From Archegozetes longisetosus (lineage: Eukaryota > Arthropoda > Arachnida > Sarcoptiformes > Trhypochthoniidae), in NCBI GenBank assembly GCA_018873245.2, contig JAEMBT020000003.1, forward strand, positions 6,405,843 to 6,469,842: a DNA stretch of 64,000 bases. The letters run 5' to 3'. The position numbers were made by a program, and so were the translations under genes. Shown here one piece after another: positions 39,001 to 51,815 of this stretch (position 1 is its first letter; every line of letters begins with the position of its first letter). Under the pieces are notes generated by a model. It was not told where the DNA came from and did no database searches. It was given only the letters and a program-made list of their open reading frames with translations.

Positions 39001-42000
39001 TTATGAACTCAATTAGAGTTCACTTTCAGCCATTCTATTAGGCAACTAAATTTTGTCAACCATTTAATTGTAAACTTTCCTATTAGTTTGATTAACCTTT
39101 AAGTAAGATTAACTCGAGCTGTATTATCCATTAGAAAATCTTAAAATTTCAGTTTTACCACTATATTTTCCAAGACGAAGAGCAATCAAAGTTTCAATTT
39201 ACGAGTCTCACTTTTATGTCAATTTAAATGATCATAACTTCTAAACACTAAAAGATTACTTGATTGACTCAGACAAATATTTTTAGACTTTCAAATAGTT
39301 TTCTCATTAAGAAATGAAAAATGATGAATAAAATAAAGATAAAACATTGCCTAAGTTTAACAATGTTAAATTGGAGAAACCTACTTATTGAAGGTTTTGA
39401 GTAACTTAATTTATTGAAATTGATTACAAGGATAAGTCATTGAAAATACATTTATTATAAAAGTAAATATAAAAGGGTTTAACTAACCACTCAAAAAGTT
39501 TGTAACCTTACTTCTAATTTGTTTTAAGATTAGATGCAAAAATCTAGAGATCAAATTAATCACGCTAAACAAATTGCATTCATTCTTTAAAAAATGAAAT
39601 CAAACACTTTTACCCAATCTTAATGTTGAGCAAAGGCGATGAGCAACACACTCACGTTTAAGTATCGATTAACTAATCTAATTTGAAAGTGGCTAAAAAA
39701 TTTCAAATATCTAGAAAGTAGTGTAACTAAAGTTGCCTAATCTCTAAAATAGTCTATTAATATTAATTGAACAATATTAAAAGTGAATACGGAATACAAG
39801 TTGAAATTGTTGCAATCTAAAATAGAATGACACATAAACACAAATTAAAATGCATTATTATTGTATTGAATGATTTATTAAATAAGTTATATTGTTAGAT
39901 AAATCAATCTAACAGCTATGACCAACACTTTTAGTAATACTTCAAATAGTTATGTTAGTAAACTAGAAAATTATTTGAAAATTGTTATCAAATTCAAATG
40001 AGTTTTGAGAATCAGATTCCTGATCAGCTAAGCAGAAATAAACATAAACGCCAAAATAGACTTTCATAAATATAGTTTTGCTAATAAGCTGAAAAATACT
40101 GCAGCATTTCGTCAAACCGAAAAAATGTTTGAAGTAATAAATTGCATTAAAATTGATCATCAAATTTATCTTTAGTCATACTTAATGGCTATAAAGAGAG
40201 TATTTGGTTATTTTTGTGGAAAATTAAATTTGAGCCGCCGTATGTAAAAGCTAAAGTATCCAAATTGAATTAATTGATTTTTTAAAACAATCAAAACTTT
40301 ATTTTTCAAAACTCTATAATAAAAGATTAGTAATTTAGCGGATTTGTGAATTAGCTGTTGAAATAAGAAATTATTTAATCATTTATCATTGAGCTTGTAT
40401 TGAGTACTGCAGCTATAACTCAAAAATTTGAAAACCACTCAAAACAAACAAGACATGCAAACTAATAAATAACTAATTAACTAATCAAGCTTAAAGGTAA
40501 AAAAGTTATCATAATTAGGAGAGAGTTTGACAATATTTAGAAGAGATACGTAAATAGGTATTTGAATTGATAAAATTGATGTAATATTTAATCAATCATA
40601 AAGTGAATGTAGCTCGTAATGTAAGATGAAAAGAGTAAAATTGTTTAGTGTGAAATAGTTATGATTTCAAATTTAAAACAAACATTTATTACAGGTGTAA
40701 TGTGAAACTCATAGAAATCTCTGTCAAGATTAATGAACATTTTGCATAAGAGTGGAAAACGTTGGACACTTATACAAAGTGCGATGTATAGAAACATGAT
40801 TAATGATCTTTCCTGCTCGACGGGCTGGTCCAAAGCCAGAAACTGGCAGAATGAGAGGAAATTCTGTGGGGCTCCAAAACTAAGTTAGCTACAAAAGTTC
40901 AATTCTATCAAAGCAGAAAAATACGGTTAAACTTTGAAACGATACAATCGTATTTTAGATAGGAGACAATATTTCTGTTATCGTAACAGAAACCTTATAT
41001 AGATTTTGATTTGTAGATAATTCTTATAATGATTAAATAATGTCTGCTCTCAATACATCATCCAAAGCAATATTAACTGGTATTGAAACTGGTGGTGGCA
41101 TTGAAAATATTATAAGCTAACCGAATTATTATAAATATGATTTGAACACAGTCTTTCTCGCTCAGACTTCGAACCAGACGTAACAGAAAGTGTCGCATTC
41201 ATTTACTTAATTTCGTTTAGTTTATGCTAATGAGTCTCATGTTTATTGCGCTCTTTCGTAATGGTTTTTGAATGGGTTTTAAAATAGGGGAAAACAGAGT
41301 TTGTAATGACTTTGAAGCCTGGATTCGAGGCCCGAACGACTGTTTGCTCAGCTATTTCTACAGATTTGTGAGCCCAATGTAAAGGAGGGCCGCGTTATTA
41401 ATGTTGAACTTTAATACTTAAACTAATATATTTTGCTGACGTTTTGCACGTGCAATTACGAAAGGCAGGCCATCGGCCATTGGCCTAATTAGACTCTCAA
41501 TAGTGCCTCATTCCCCTCCTATCACTTTGTTGTTGTTGAAAGTATTTGCTCAAAGTATTTGTTACGAGTAAGACGTCTTCAGGATCTTTACCAGAACCAA
41601 ACGGTTTGATTAGATGATCTAAAGTGTTGTAAGTGTTGTGGATGTATTTGGCCGTTGGATTGTGGGATAGAGTTGCCATATATTTTGGTGTTTCAAGCGT
41701 AACTCGTGTAGAATGTGCTCGTATTTGGCAAGTTTACGCTTAAATCTATGAATGGATATGTGCGGCAATAATAACCAAACAGCACTTCTCATGCTATATA
41801 GACACTATAGTGTCAATTCTTTGCATATCAACTACACGTTCAACCATTATTATTAATGTAATTTTGTGCTGTGATTCTTTAGGCCAACTATTAACTGTGT
41901 CTATACGTGTCTTGACAATCATTCAATCCAATGTTCACTATTTTGGCATTCAATACATCTTAACGTTAGACTCGAGTCAGACGTCCAGTTCTATGTGCGC

Positions 42001-44608
42001 ATTCAGATCAGATGCCATTCCTTAGATCTGATTCAATGTCAGCGTCATTAGGAGTGCTTACAGAGTAGTCAAAAGCATGCAAATAAGGCTCATCAATGTG
42101 TCTTTGTTTGTGGTCTGTCTTCACAACTGTTCATAGCGTTCTCATAGCGTTCTCATAGCTTCTGAATGGTGTTGAGAAATATCTAGCTTTGAGGCCAATA
42201 TATGCTAATGTGATCTTATTGAGACTGACTCTCTTATCTTTTAGTGTACTAACAGTTGTGTTGTACACTCCATGCTATGTTATGCTATATTTCTTTAGTG
42301 CCAGACAACACATTTCAGTTACAAAGTGAGGCAGTCTTTGTTTTGTAGCTCAAACTCGCGCTGATTGCTATCCATTGGATTGTGTTCAAGTTAAATAAGA
42401 GTTGCCTCTTAAACATCAGCCATAACTTTTAGTTTAAGTAAATCAAAACTCGGAGGCAAAGTTTTATCTAGTTTTGGCTCCTGTAGTCAACCATAGCTTG
42501 TAATTGAATTTTTGGGGAACGAGATAAATGCAAGTTTAGATTTTTTTCTATAGGCGAACACTCTTTTGACTGAGTGCTAAAAAATGCGACTCTGAGCAAA
42601 ACTTAGTCTTGTTTCTGATATCAGGGGTAAAAGTGCTGTTTCTGTTCATGTCATTTCGATTTTCCGATGCAAAGCCTACGCCTCTTTCTCTTTTTTCCTA
42701 CATCGGGCCCTTTTCTCATTGTATTTGGCTCTAGTATTGCACGCAATCATAGATCAATATATTGATTAAAAGCTGACGAGAACGAGCAAAGAGAAAAAGA
42801 GAAAAGTTGTCCATGGAATCGATGTACGCCCATATGGTGCACGCTCTATCATCCTAAACATTCTCATTGCACTCCTATCAGCTTTGAGTTTTAATTAGTT
42901 TCATAACTTACTATAACTACTATCCATATTTCCACGAGCTTTCTTACTATAACTAAAAACTAATTCCGATATTTATCCCCTGATTAAAAAACGTTTTTAT
43001 CTTATTTTCCTAACTCTTAATCCATTAGTTTCCAGTATTTGTCAACTGAGCACATTGGCAGAAAAAGTGAAACAATAGCAGCAATTATATAGAAGTTTGT
43101 TTATTAGACAAATATTCTTATGTTTGATGAGGCGTTAATCGAAAACAAGTTGAGAAAAGAAAGAGTAGATGCGACAAATTGTTTGTTTAATTAGATTATG
43201 TTTATTTGAAACATTGCCATTCAAATGAATGAGATAGTGTTAAAGCGTCAAGTTTTATAGATGGTAAAAATATTTATGGATGCAATTAACGAAGGCCGTA
43301 TGGCCTATTGAAGAAGGCCAATGATGGCCATAAAACATTTTGTGGGGTTCGAGCTATGTCTTGCGCACTGAATAATACTCTCTATTCTTTTCCTACCGCG
43401 AGTATACATACAACTGAGTATGAGGAGGAAAGTAACGCTGTAATAGTGATGGTCGATCATATACCAAGCAATGGCGGAATCTGCTTCACTTCTCCTTTCA
43501 AATTCAATTTCTAATTCACACTATATCTCCATGTTTGACAGAAAATAGACTAACCTTAAACTATTCTACACACTTTTGACGAGTATTACAACTGGTAAGT
43601 CAACTCTACTTGATTGCCTTAGTTTATCACTTAGTCTTACCATAATTGTCTTGATTGATAGATAGATAGCTTTATGACAATTGTTTATTTTTACTAGCAT
43701 TACATTATCTCTCAAGAGTTAGGCTTTCAAATCCTACTTTTCACCGACTGATTGCTGTCAAATCAAATTAAACAAATCAATGATCTCTATTTGAATGACT
43801 CAATTGGTCTGAATAGTCAAGAAAGTTTGACGAATATTCATACGTGTCTTATTTTGGGTGAATATTTTCTAACAAAAATGCATCAATGCATACAAGTATA
43901 TTAGGGATCATGGATGGGAAACCATTTTTTGCATGCTTTGCAGTAGCGATTCTCATGCGAGCAGTTTTATGCATGAGACCAATGAGGAAATGGTTCGACA
44001 TGACTGGGCTGTTATTTTCACGATTGCAGAACCAAATCATGGGTTTTGATGTAACGTATATTCTATACCTATTTCATAGTATAATACGGGCGAGCTTCAG
44101 GTTTTTCCGATTCGTGATAAATCAAAGCTTTCTGTTCCTTTATACAGCTTCAGGCCTTTCATCTGCATCAACTCTCTAGTCTATAATTTTCATTCTGCAA
44201 TTATCCGAAAAGGAGCCAATCCTTGCAATTATTATCATATTGGTCTACGAGCAACATTTTTTTCAATCCCAATCCAAGCAATCAGAGGGTTTCCACTCAT
44301 AAAAATTGCTCACTTTTTTCAGGTTCTCTTCAACTTGTGGTCCAATCATTTGAATAGAATAAATTATTACGTTTGTGTCCATACTATTCCTTATGTATAT
44401 TATTTGTCTCCCATTTTATCTCCATAGAGATGCGTGCATTGAGTGGTGGGACAACTTCTTTTGGTTGGCTGACAAATATAATTAACATGAAAATATTTTT
44501 ATTGGAGCTGCGATCACACGTACTCGCCTTACGCAATAGGTGTAACCAAATTCTGATACTACATTGTAATTATTATATTCCTTTATCACCATCAATCGCC
44601 TCAGTATC

Positions 44609-44610
<2 letters not shown>

Positions 44611-44648
<38 letters not shown>
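44611..44648. repeat. (CT)n microsatellite
   Basis: About 19 CT dinucleotides ending about 190 bp before the mir-993 5p arm on the same strand. Confidence 0.95.
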
Positions 44649-44650
<2 letters not shown>

Positions 44651-44831
44651 ATTTTACATAAAACTCAGCCATCACTTTGTTGTCCCTGTGCCAATAAGTC
44701 GTGCCAATTCTCTTTCAATTAGTTGTTCAATTGTCTCAAATTTCAATCAAGTCGTTAAACGCATTCGAGTTAAGTTAATCGATGGCGAGATTTGGTGAAC
44801 AAAGCAAACGCGACCACAAGACGGAGTCATT

Positions 44832-44908
44832 TGCGAGTTACCCTGTAGACCCGGGCTTTTGTAGACCCGAAAGAGTCAGAAGCTCGTTTCTACAGGTTTC
44901 TTGAAAAT
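44832..44908 (+). ncRNA. mir-993: mir-993 (mir-10 family) microRNA hairpin
   Basis: The 5' arm at about 44839-44861 reads ACCCTGTAGACCCGGGCTTT, carrying the mir-10 family core CCCTGTAGA and the GGGCTTTT end I recall for miR-993-5p. The 3' arm at about 44879-44901 reads GAAGCTCGTTTCTACAGG, which matches my memory of miR-993-3p with about one change (GTTTC for GTCTC). The arms pair over about 20 positions with a few mismatches, leaving a terminal loop of about 17-20 nt. In arthropod Hox clusters mir-993 lies between Hox3/zen and Deformed, and here it lies upstream of Hox3. The arm identities put it on the plus strand, opposite to lab, pb and Hox3. Which arm dominates cannot be told from sequence. 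Confidence 0.9.
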
Positions 44909-47900
44909 GTCCAAATCATTACTTTTCAGTTGAAATGATTTCACTCTGAAACCGGAATCATTCACACGATTATCTCCTGAAAATTTGATGGATCTGAATT
45001 TTTTATGACTAATCTGACGCTTAATTGAATTAATTTTATGAAAAATGAATCTAATGCTACTGCCATTTTATTTAGCTAATTTTGGTTCGTTCAAGAGCTC
45101 ATTACATCAATTTGGGTACTAACAAGTTCTTAAGTATAATTTCTTAAGCATGTTTACTCGCTAAACATGACCAATCCAGTTTAGACTTCAGTTACTTTAA
45201 TTAATTGACTTTTTATTCATTATTACTGACTTTTACGAGTTGCCACTATTTCAAGTCTATTGAAATTCTTCAGGTGTTTTATATTTAAATTGATAGATTT
45301 TCATAATTTGTTTGATTATATCTCTTTCCTTCAATTATATATTATTATGACCTGACTCTTTCAATAATAATCTTCCAGAGTTTGAAAAATTGTCCATAAG
45401 TTGAAGAAAGTGTGCTGACGTTGTATAGTCTTATTAATCAACTCAATACTAGACTATAATATATTATCGAAACTTAAAAATCGATACTTTTCGTCAGCTT
45501 TTTCTACCTTGAACTGCATCTGATAACTATTTAATGTGTTGAGTCGAATAATTAAAACATTTGTAATTAATGAAAGTTGATTTGGATACTATAAATACGA
45601 TTGAGTTGGAAAGTGAATGTTGCTTGATTATAAAATTGTTGACGTTTGCTCTACTCTTAAAGTAAGCCATGTTTCACTTATTCAAGCCTTACGTCATTTC
45701 AAACTAGTAAATTTCATTTGCATTTATCATTTTTTCATTTATCTCTTAGTCACAAAAACATTTATTTAATATTATATTAAAACCATTAAAATAGAAATGC
45801 AATAACAGTAAAGAAATACGATCATAAATGTTTATTTTCGAAAAGTGACTTTTCTATGGTATTTACTTCATCAAAAAATCTCTTTATGTAGACGCTAGCT
45901 TAAAAATCAGTGACTTTTTAGAAAAAATACTTACATCTTACAAATCTGATTGAATGGTGACAAGCGTAAAACTAAATCGGTTTTTACAACTTCACTACAT
46001 TTCAATGTGAACTCATTTATCAGAAAAACATTTAACGCTAGAAATAGGCGATAAATTTGCTAAAACTTATTACAAATCTGTTCAAAAGTATTTAATATTT
46101 TTTTTGAGGAATGCGTGAAATCCAAAACTTTCCACTAGTTTGGTTCTCATTGAAGTCTATCATAGTTTTTCAGAGCTCGCAATTAAAATATAAATACAAA
46201 ATTAAATGAAGTCAATTGTGCTCTAAATTGGAACTGATGCCTTCAACTTCTTACAAATTTGTTTAAGCATTAAAAACAACAAAAACTGAACTACAGAAAA
46301 GAATAGAAATTAAAAAGAGATTTGTTGCGTCAAATTGAGAAGGAATCAACAAATTTGATTAATGATACTTACTTTTTATTAATAATAATTTTATAAATAA
46401 CTTGTTAACAGTTACAACTATAAAAAATTTGTGAGAACATCTCACTGTAGACAATCGTTGCTAATCACATGGAATAACTCAAATTGGATGTTTAGAATCA
46501 AATATTGTTTAGAATCAAATTGTATTATGATTTGGAAGTAAAGAAAAATAATATTCATTTAATTTATTGAGAATAACTTATGAGTATTATAAACCTTGTA
46601 TTCACACGTAAAGCACGCATTCATCAATACTCTATCAACTCGATAATTTAATGAGTATATAAAACTGAACTGCTCGACAACAATTTATCAACAAAACTAT
46701 AAAATCATCCAATCAATTCTTATTTCATACTTCAAATACGAAGAGGTCTACAAAGAAACAGTTTCAACGGACTATAAGGCTTTTAGATTTTGATTTTAAA
46801 AGTAGTTTGAACCATGTATAATAATCTGCCAAAGTTTGAACAAATGATCCAGTGGCAGGGATGAAAGTTAATTAACTTTTAATTGAGTGGTTATTCTTAT
46901 AGTAATCAATCTATTAATCCTAGAGTTTTGCGCGTGCACCTCGCTAAGCTGTGCTAAACTTAGAATTAGGTCTATCACAATAGGTTTAAGTTTGTGTCAA
47001 TTTTTTGTTTAAAAAATTAAATAAATGTGTTGTTTCACTTAAATCGTATGTCTATATTTCATATTTATAATGTACTCTAACTTTTCTAGTTAATAATTTC
47101 AATGATAATCAATTAAAATAAACTTATTCTTTAACTCGAGTTAAGCCATACTTTTCTCGTGTTTTCTCAATGGAATGGTTTGGGTCGCGCACCACTTCTT
47201 GGCAAAACTCCACATCAGATCAAATCGTATCTTAATACTTTATTAATAACTGATTGTGCAAATACTGCATCAAAATGATGCCATTGAATAAGGTCTAATA
47301 ATTTTAAGAAAATCAAATGCTTTTGTTTTATCCGATAGTTTGGTTGACTGCTCGTGAAGGCATTCATTTTTATGACCGATACTATATGTTTGAATCAAAT
47401 TTACATAACGTTACAGAAAATACTCTTCCAATTCAGAATAGAAAACAACTATAGATCAAACTATTTTTCAGTCCAATGTATTAAGCAAGTATTTGTTTCA
47501 CAAACTTTATTAATTATTCGTGCGACTATTTGTTTCAATTATGAATAATAAGAGATGACAACCACTTTATCTCAAATTTTGTACTCATTTCAAACAAAAA
47601 CAAATGTCGATGCCGTGATTCTAAACATGAATCAAATGTGAACCATTCATTTAGCCATTTGTTTGAAGTATTGAACAATTTAAAATTAATTTTTTAAATA
47701 TTAATTAACTTAATCAGAGAGTAAGAGCAACAATAAAAATCGCACAATAGGCTACGCGAAACTTACACTCAAAAAAATCTTAGTAGTTGTTGATAGCAAC
47801 CAGAAGTGATGTGTTGTGATGGCATGCTTTCGATCAGCCGATACTTGAGATATTAGCAAAGCTATAGAATATCTAATACAGTAATGAAAGCAGATGACAA

Positions 47901-50900
47901 ATGAAATCTGGCAACAAATTGATGCGTATTATAGAAAGGATGATATAGCAACGGCGTTTTCTTGCTGTTCTCGTTGACTATTAAGTTTTCAAATGTACAT
48001 GTTATTTACTGGTCAATACAAAAAGCTTTAAAAAATGCCTAAAAATCGATCAACTGTATAAATAATCTCAGACTCATCTTTTACGTGGGCAATAGTTCGA
48101 TTTTTGATCCATTTCTAATGGAGTTTTCTATAGTTTGATTCCTCTTAACATGAATCAAATAAAGATCAATATGTTTGAACGAACGATGCCTTACAGGAAA
48201 GTGTTTACAATAATGAACAAGTCTATGAATCTTGTGTTAACTTAAGGAGTCAAAGTAACAAAATTATATAAATAGACAATTATTTGGTGAGAACTCCTTG
48301 TTCATGCAAAACTATTCATTACTGATAATCAATTTATCATAATAACTACACAGTTGGTTGATGAAAATTATACATTGATCCTATCACATGTATAGACAAA
48401 ACATGAGGGACGAGACATTAGTTAGTCATGTTTATAGTATGATTGCATTAATTTCATATCAATATACAGCTACACAATACTCAATGATTGAGCAGACCCT
48501 CAAAAATTTGGTTCCTACGTATCTTTTGTCAATTGATTAGAAAAAACTTAAACTGTTCAACTGTACTTTGGTAGCGATAAGTATAGTGATAGTTGTCAAT
48601 GTAATCTTAGTTCATATGAATAATTATATGTTTTGTTGAAGACCTTAATTACTCGAACTAATTCTTATTTGAAGTGAGGTGCTATACTTTTTTCAAGTAA
48701 TAATTGTCAATACATTGTTTTTTATTTAGTTATTTAAAACTTGTAAAAGTTCAATAAACCTCTAATAACTACCACTTAATTATTAGATTCTAAGATTAAT
48801 TAATTGTAAACTATGTTTTACAACTGTGAAAATGATCTGTTATCCATTTTGAAAATGCGTTCTCTTTCCTCTTATTCAACATTTAGTCAATAATTTGTCT
48901 TTCAATGAAGTCAATACCCATTGGAAGTATTGTTTATAAGCTGTTTTGTTGAAAATTCGAAAATTCTACTAGAACATAATGTAAATATATGTAAAATACA
49001 ATTTTTGCTCTAAGTTTAGTAGATTTTATAGTAACAGAAGCATTCAATCAACTGACAAATCACTCGTTCAAAGCTGAAACATTGAAAAATTTGAGAATAA
49101 GATTATAGTTCCAACCCTTTCAATCAAAATGGGAATAAGGTCATAAGTGCATTCATAAACAATTTGATCTTTCAAATAAGAATCACTTAATACAAGTTAA
49201 AGTGGCTCAGTTGAAATCAATTGACTAATTAGAAATTGATCTATTCAATTTAAAGTGTTTTACAAACAAATATATCAAATATGTTAAGCTTCTTAGAATT
49301 GCTTAAACAGTCATCAATGTTTAATGACATCATTTTCTTTTATTTGGAACTATGAAAACCAATTCGAGGAAAAATTATTCACTTTTCCCTGGATATTCAG
49401 TGAGGCCAATGACTATATCGTAATAAGTGATTGTACAAACGATGTCATCATTTATTTGAAAGTAACTGTTGGAACATATGTTTCTCTTAAAAATATTGCG
49501 ATAACAATGAAACCATTGTTTCAAAGAATTTCTTCAAGTTTGCCAGTATATTAGTTAAGTAAAAGTATGTATACATACTATTCGTTTACACAGCGTTTAG
49601 TGAGTTTAAGTAAATACAAAACTATGAGCCAAACGTGAAACCATCTAATACTTTTCAGACAAATTCATTATAGTGGACATTCCACATTTGTTTCTATATT
49701 CTATTTGAAAATCGTTCAAACTGAACCACACAGTTTCATATACAAATAGCACACTTCAACTCGATCTATTTGGGAACACTGTCTCTCCCTTTAGAACACT
49801 GATCATACCAACAAACCAATAGACTCAAAACAATCTCTAATACATGTGTATTACAATTGTATGAAGAACAAATATCACATTCTTTTTATAAATCAAGATA
49901 CTTTTCTTACAATTAATGTTCCAGAATAAATAAAATACAGTTTAATATAACATACTGTTGAACCCATATCAGGCGCTCGTTATTTGAAAGATCCCTAAAA
50001 ACAAAATGACTTTTATGCTTAGAAATAAAGTAACGATCATTTCTAAGATCATTCAAGTCTTACGGTATGAATCAAAAATGATAACGAATTCGAAATAGAA
50101 ATAATATATTAAACTTTTCAATGCATGTAATATTCTATACAGTAGTGAAACTTTGATTAAGACACTTTTTCTCAGATTCAAATTTAAATTAAAACTTTTG
50201 TCTTTATTTTTTGCCTTAGTCAACATATTCAAACTAATATCTTATGCCATTCAATCAGAATTAAAAGTATTTCAACAACTAAGTTATGAATTATTAAACA
50301 AGAAGTTTTATACAATATCGAAGTTAAAATAACTAATTGAATAAAACTTTTGAAGAACAGTCTTAGCGAGTAGGGCTTAAACTACGGATTGAAAATACGT
50401 TTAATGTACAAATAATAGAGTTCAACTATTGATCAGTTCGAATTTCTTCATTAAAATAAACTTTTAGAATGAGATAAAAAATAAATTCTATTCAATGATA
50501 CAAACTTTTATTCATTTTAAACAAAACCAAAAGTATTGTTTACTTATTCTTTCTTATTTATTCAAATTTTAAGAAGTAAAACTATGCATAACTTTGAATT
50601 TTGCTATTATATTAATATTTGTAATTATCTGTAAATGCTTATCAAATCTTTCTATTAATAAAGTTTTTATGTACAGAATTCTAATCAATTGTTGGAAAAA
50701 TGTTTTCGTTAAGAGATATTTTAAAGAGTAAATTTTGTCATACAAAAAATGATAATTTCTCTCATTTCTCTCAAATCATCACACATTCAATCTCTAGAAT
50801 TTTATACAAAATTGTGAGGACCGTTAAGACAGTTCTTCAAAAGTTTTATTCAGTTTAATGTAAATTGTTGTTTGAACTCCGAAACTATGGCTTCTTATGC

Positions 50901-51221
50901 ATACAAATCAAAAGATTAGTAAAACACGCATTAGATTTGAAGTGGAAAAGCCTCATAATATTCTTCTCTTAGATTTTGACTTTTTAAAAGTTGCCCAAAT
51001 TTGAGTGGTCTTAAAGTTTATAAATTGTTAGTTAATAAACACGACTCGAAGTGGAGTCACTTTTGCACTCATTCATCATTTTTTATGTACACGTTTTACA
51101 AATAAATTACGTCTGAATTTAGTCATTGTAAACAAAACATCAAAACAAATTACTATTTAATCATTTAACTGACTCAAGTAATTCATATTTGATTTGTTTG
51201 TCATAAATAGGATCCAAATAA
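44909..51221. other. Gene-poor region between mir-993 and CALML4-like gene
   Basis: About 6.3 kb of strongly AT-rich DNA. I see no recognisable gene, no Hox gene and no long simple repeat. A 76-codon frame at 49324-49554 (+) starts with ATG but matches nothing I know. Confidence 0.65.
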
Positions 51222-51815
51222 ATGGTAAGCATTTCATAGCAATGTTACCATTGATGACCAAATCAATGTTTAATTGATTGATTTGCTTTGAACTGAAGGC
51301 GAGATACTTTAGTGAACAAGATATCGATGAATTCAGAGACTGTTTCTATTTGAAGACTCAATCAAACGGACATATCGTTACAATCGATGAGTTGAAGACT
51401 ATTATGAGATCACTTGGCATGAGCCCAACACTTCCAGAACTGAAACAGTATTTCAAAGAGAAAGGTCTTCATTAATTGATAGATGTTTATATAAATGGGA
51501 TATTTTGTTAACATAAGACCATTTAATGTCCAAACAGGAGGAAAACTATCATTCGCTGATTTTCTGGATGTAATGCATACACATTCGGTCAAAGAAAAAG
51601 TTCCACAAGAAATAGTAGAAGCATTTCGGTCGTCCGACTGGAACAGAACTGGACAAATAGCAACTCGTGATTTGAAACATATTCTCTCGCGATGGGGGGA
51701 AAAACTCGATCCCAGAGAGATTGAAGTACTCTTTCGTGAAACTAATATAAACGGTCAGTCCGTTAAATACGAAGACTTCATAAAAATTATTAGTGCACCT
51801 ATTCCAGACTATTAA
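51222..51815 (+). CDS. Calmodulin-like protein, CALML4 type, 3 exons
   Basis: EF-hand light-chain-like protein. Exons are 51222-51224 (the ATG alone), 51299-51464 and 51538-51815; introns are 74 and 73 nt. Total 148 aa. The intron directly after the start codon (ATG|GTAAGC) also occurs in calmodulin genes. The protein begins MARYFSEQDIDEFRDCFYL and ends VKYEDFIKIISAPIPDY, closely resembling vertebrate CALML4 from end to end (MAKFLSQDQINEY at the start, a GRDY-like end). Four EF-hands are present. The calcium loops lack most acidic ligands (for example LKTQSNGHIVTI and SDWNRTGQIATR), and loop 2 is shortened, so calcium binding is probably weak or absent. Vertebrate CALML4 is a light chain of an unconventional myosin in microvillar adhesion; that role here is inference. 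The exon 2 donor (AAAG|GTCTTC) is weak but phase-compatible. Confidence 0.9.

Larger units (their letters stand above)
35930..44831. other. Hox3 upstream region, no coding gene seen
   Basis: About 8.9 kb upstream of Hox3 holding its promoter and 5' UTR. It contains a near-perfect palindrome (36069-36084), a two-copy tandem with TTAGGTTAGGTT cores (about 36324-36372), a two-copy GTTCTCATAGC tandem (about 42131-42152), two clusters of GGCC/GCCAT motifs (about 41464-41490 and 43289-43330) and a CT microsatellite (44611). Frames at 43.3 kb and 43.85-44.18 kb are open on one or both strands but are not recognised. Confidence 0.65.

Noticed and set aside
49324-49554. 76-codon plus-strand frame with an ATG start
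   Set aside because: No recognisable similarity and no convincing splice context. Kept as intergenic.
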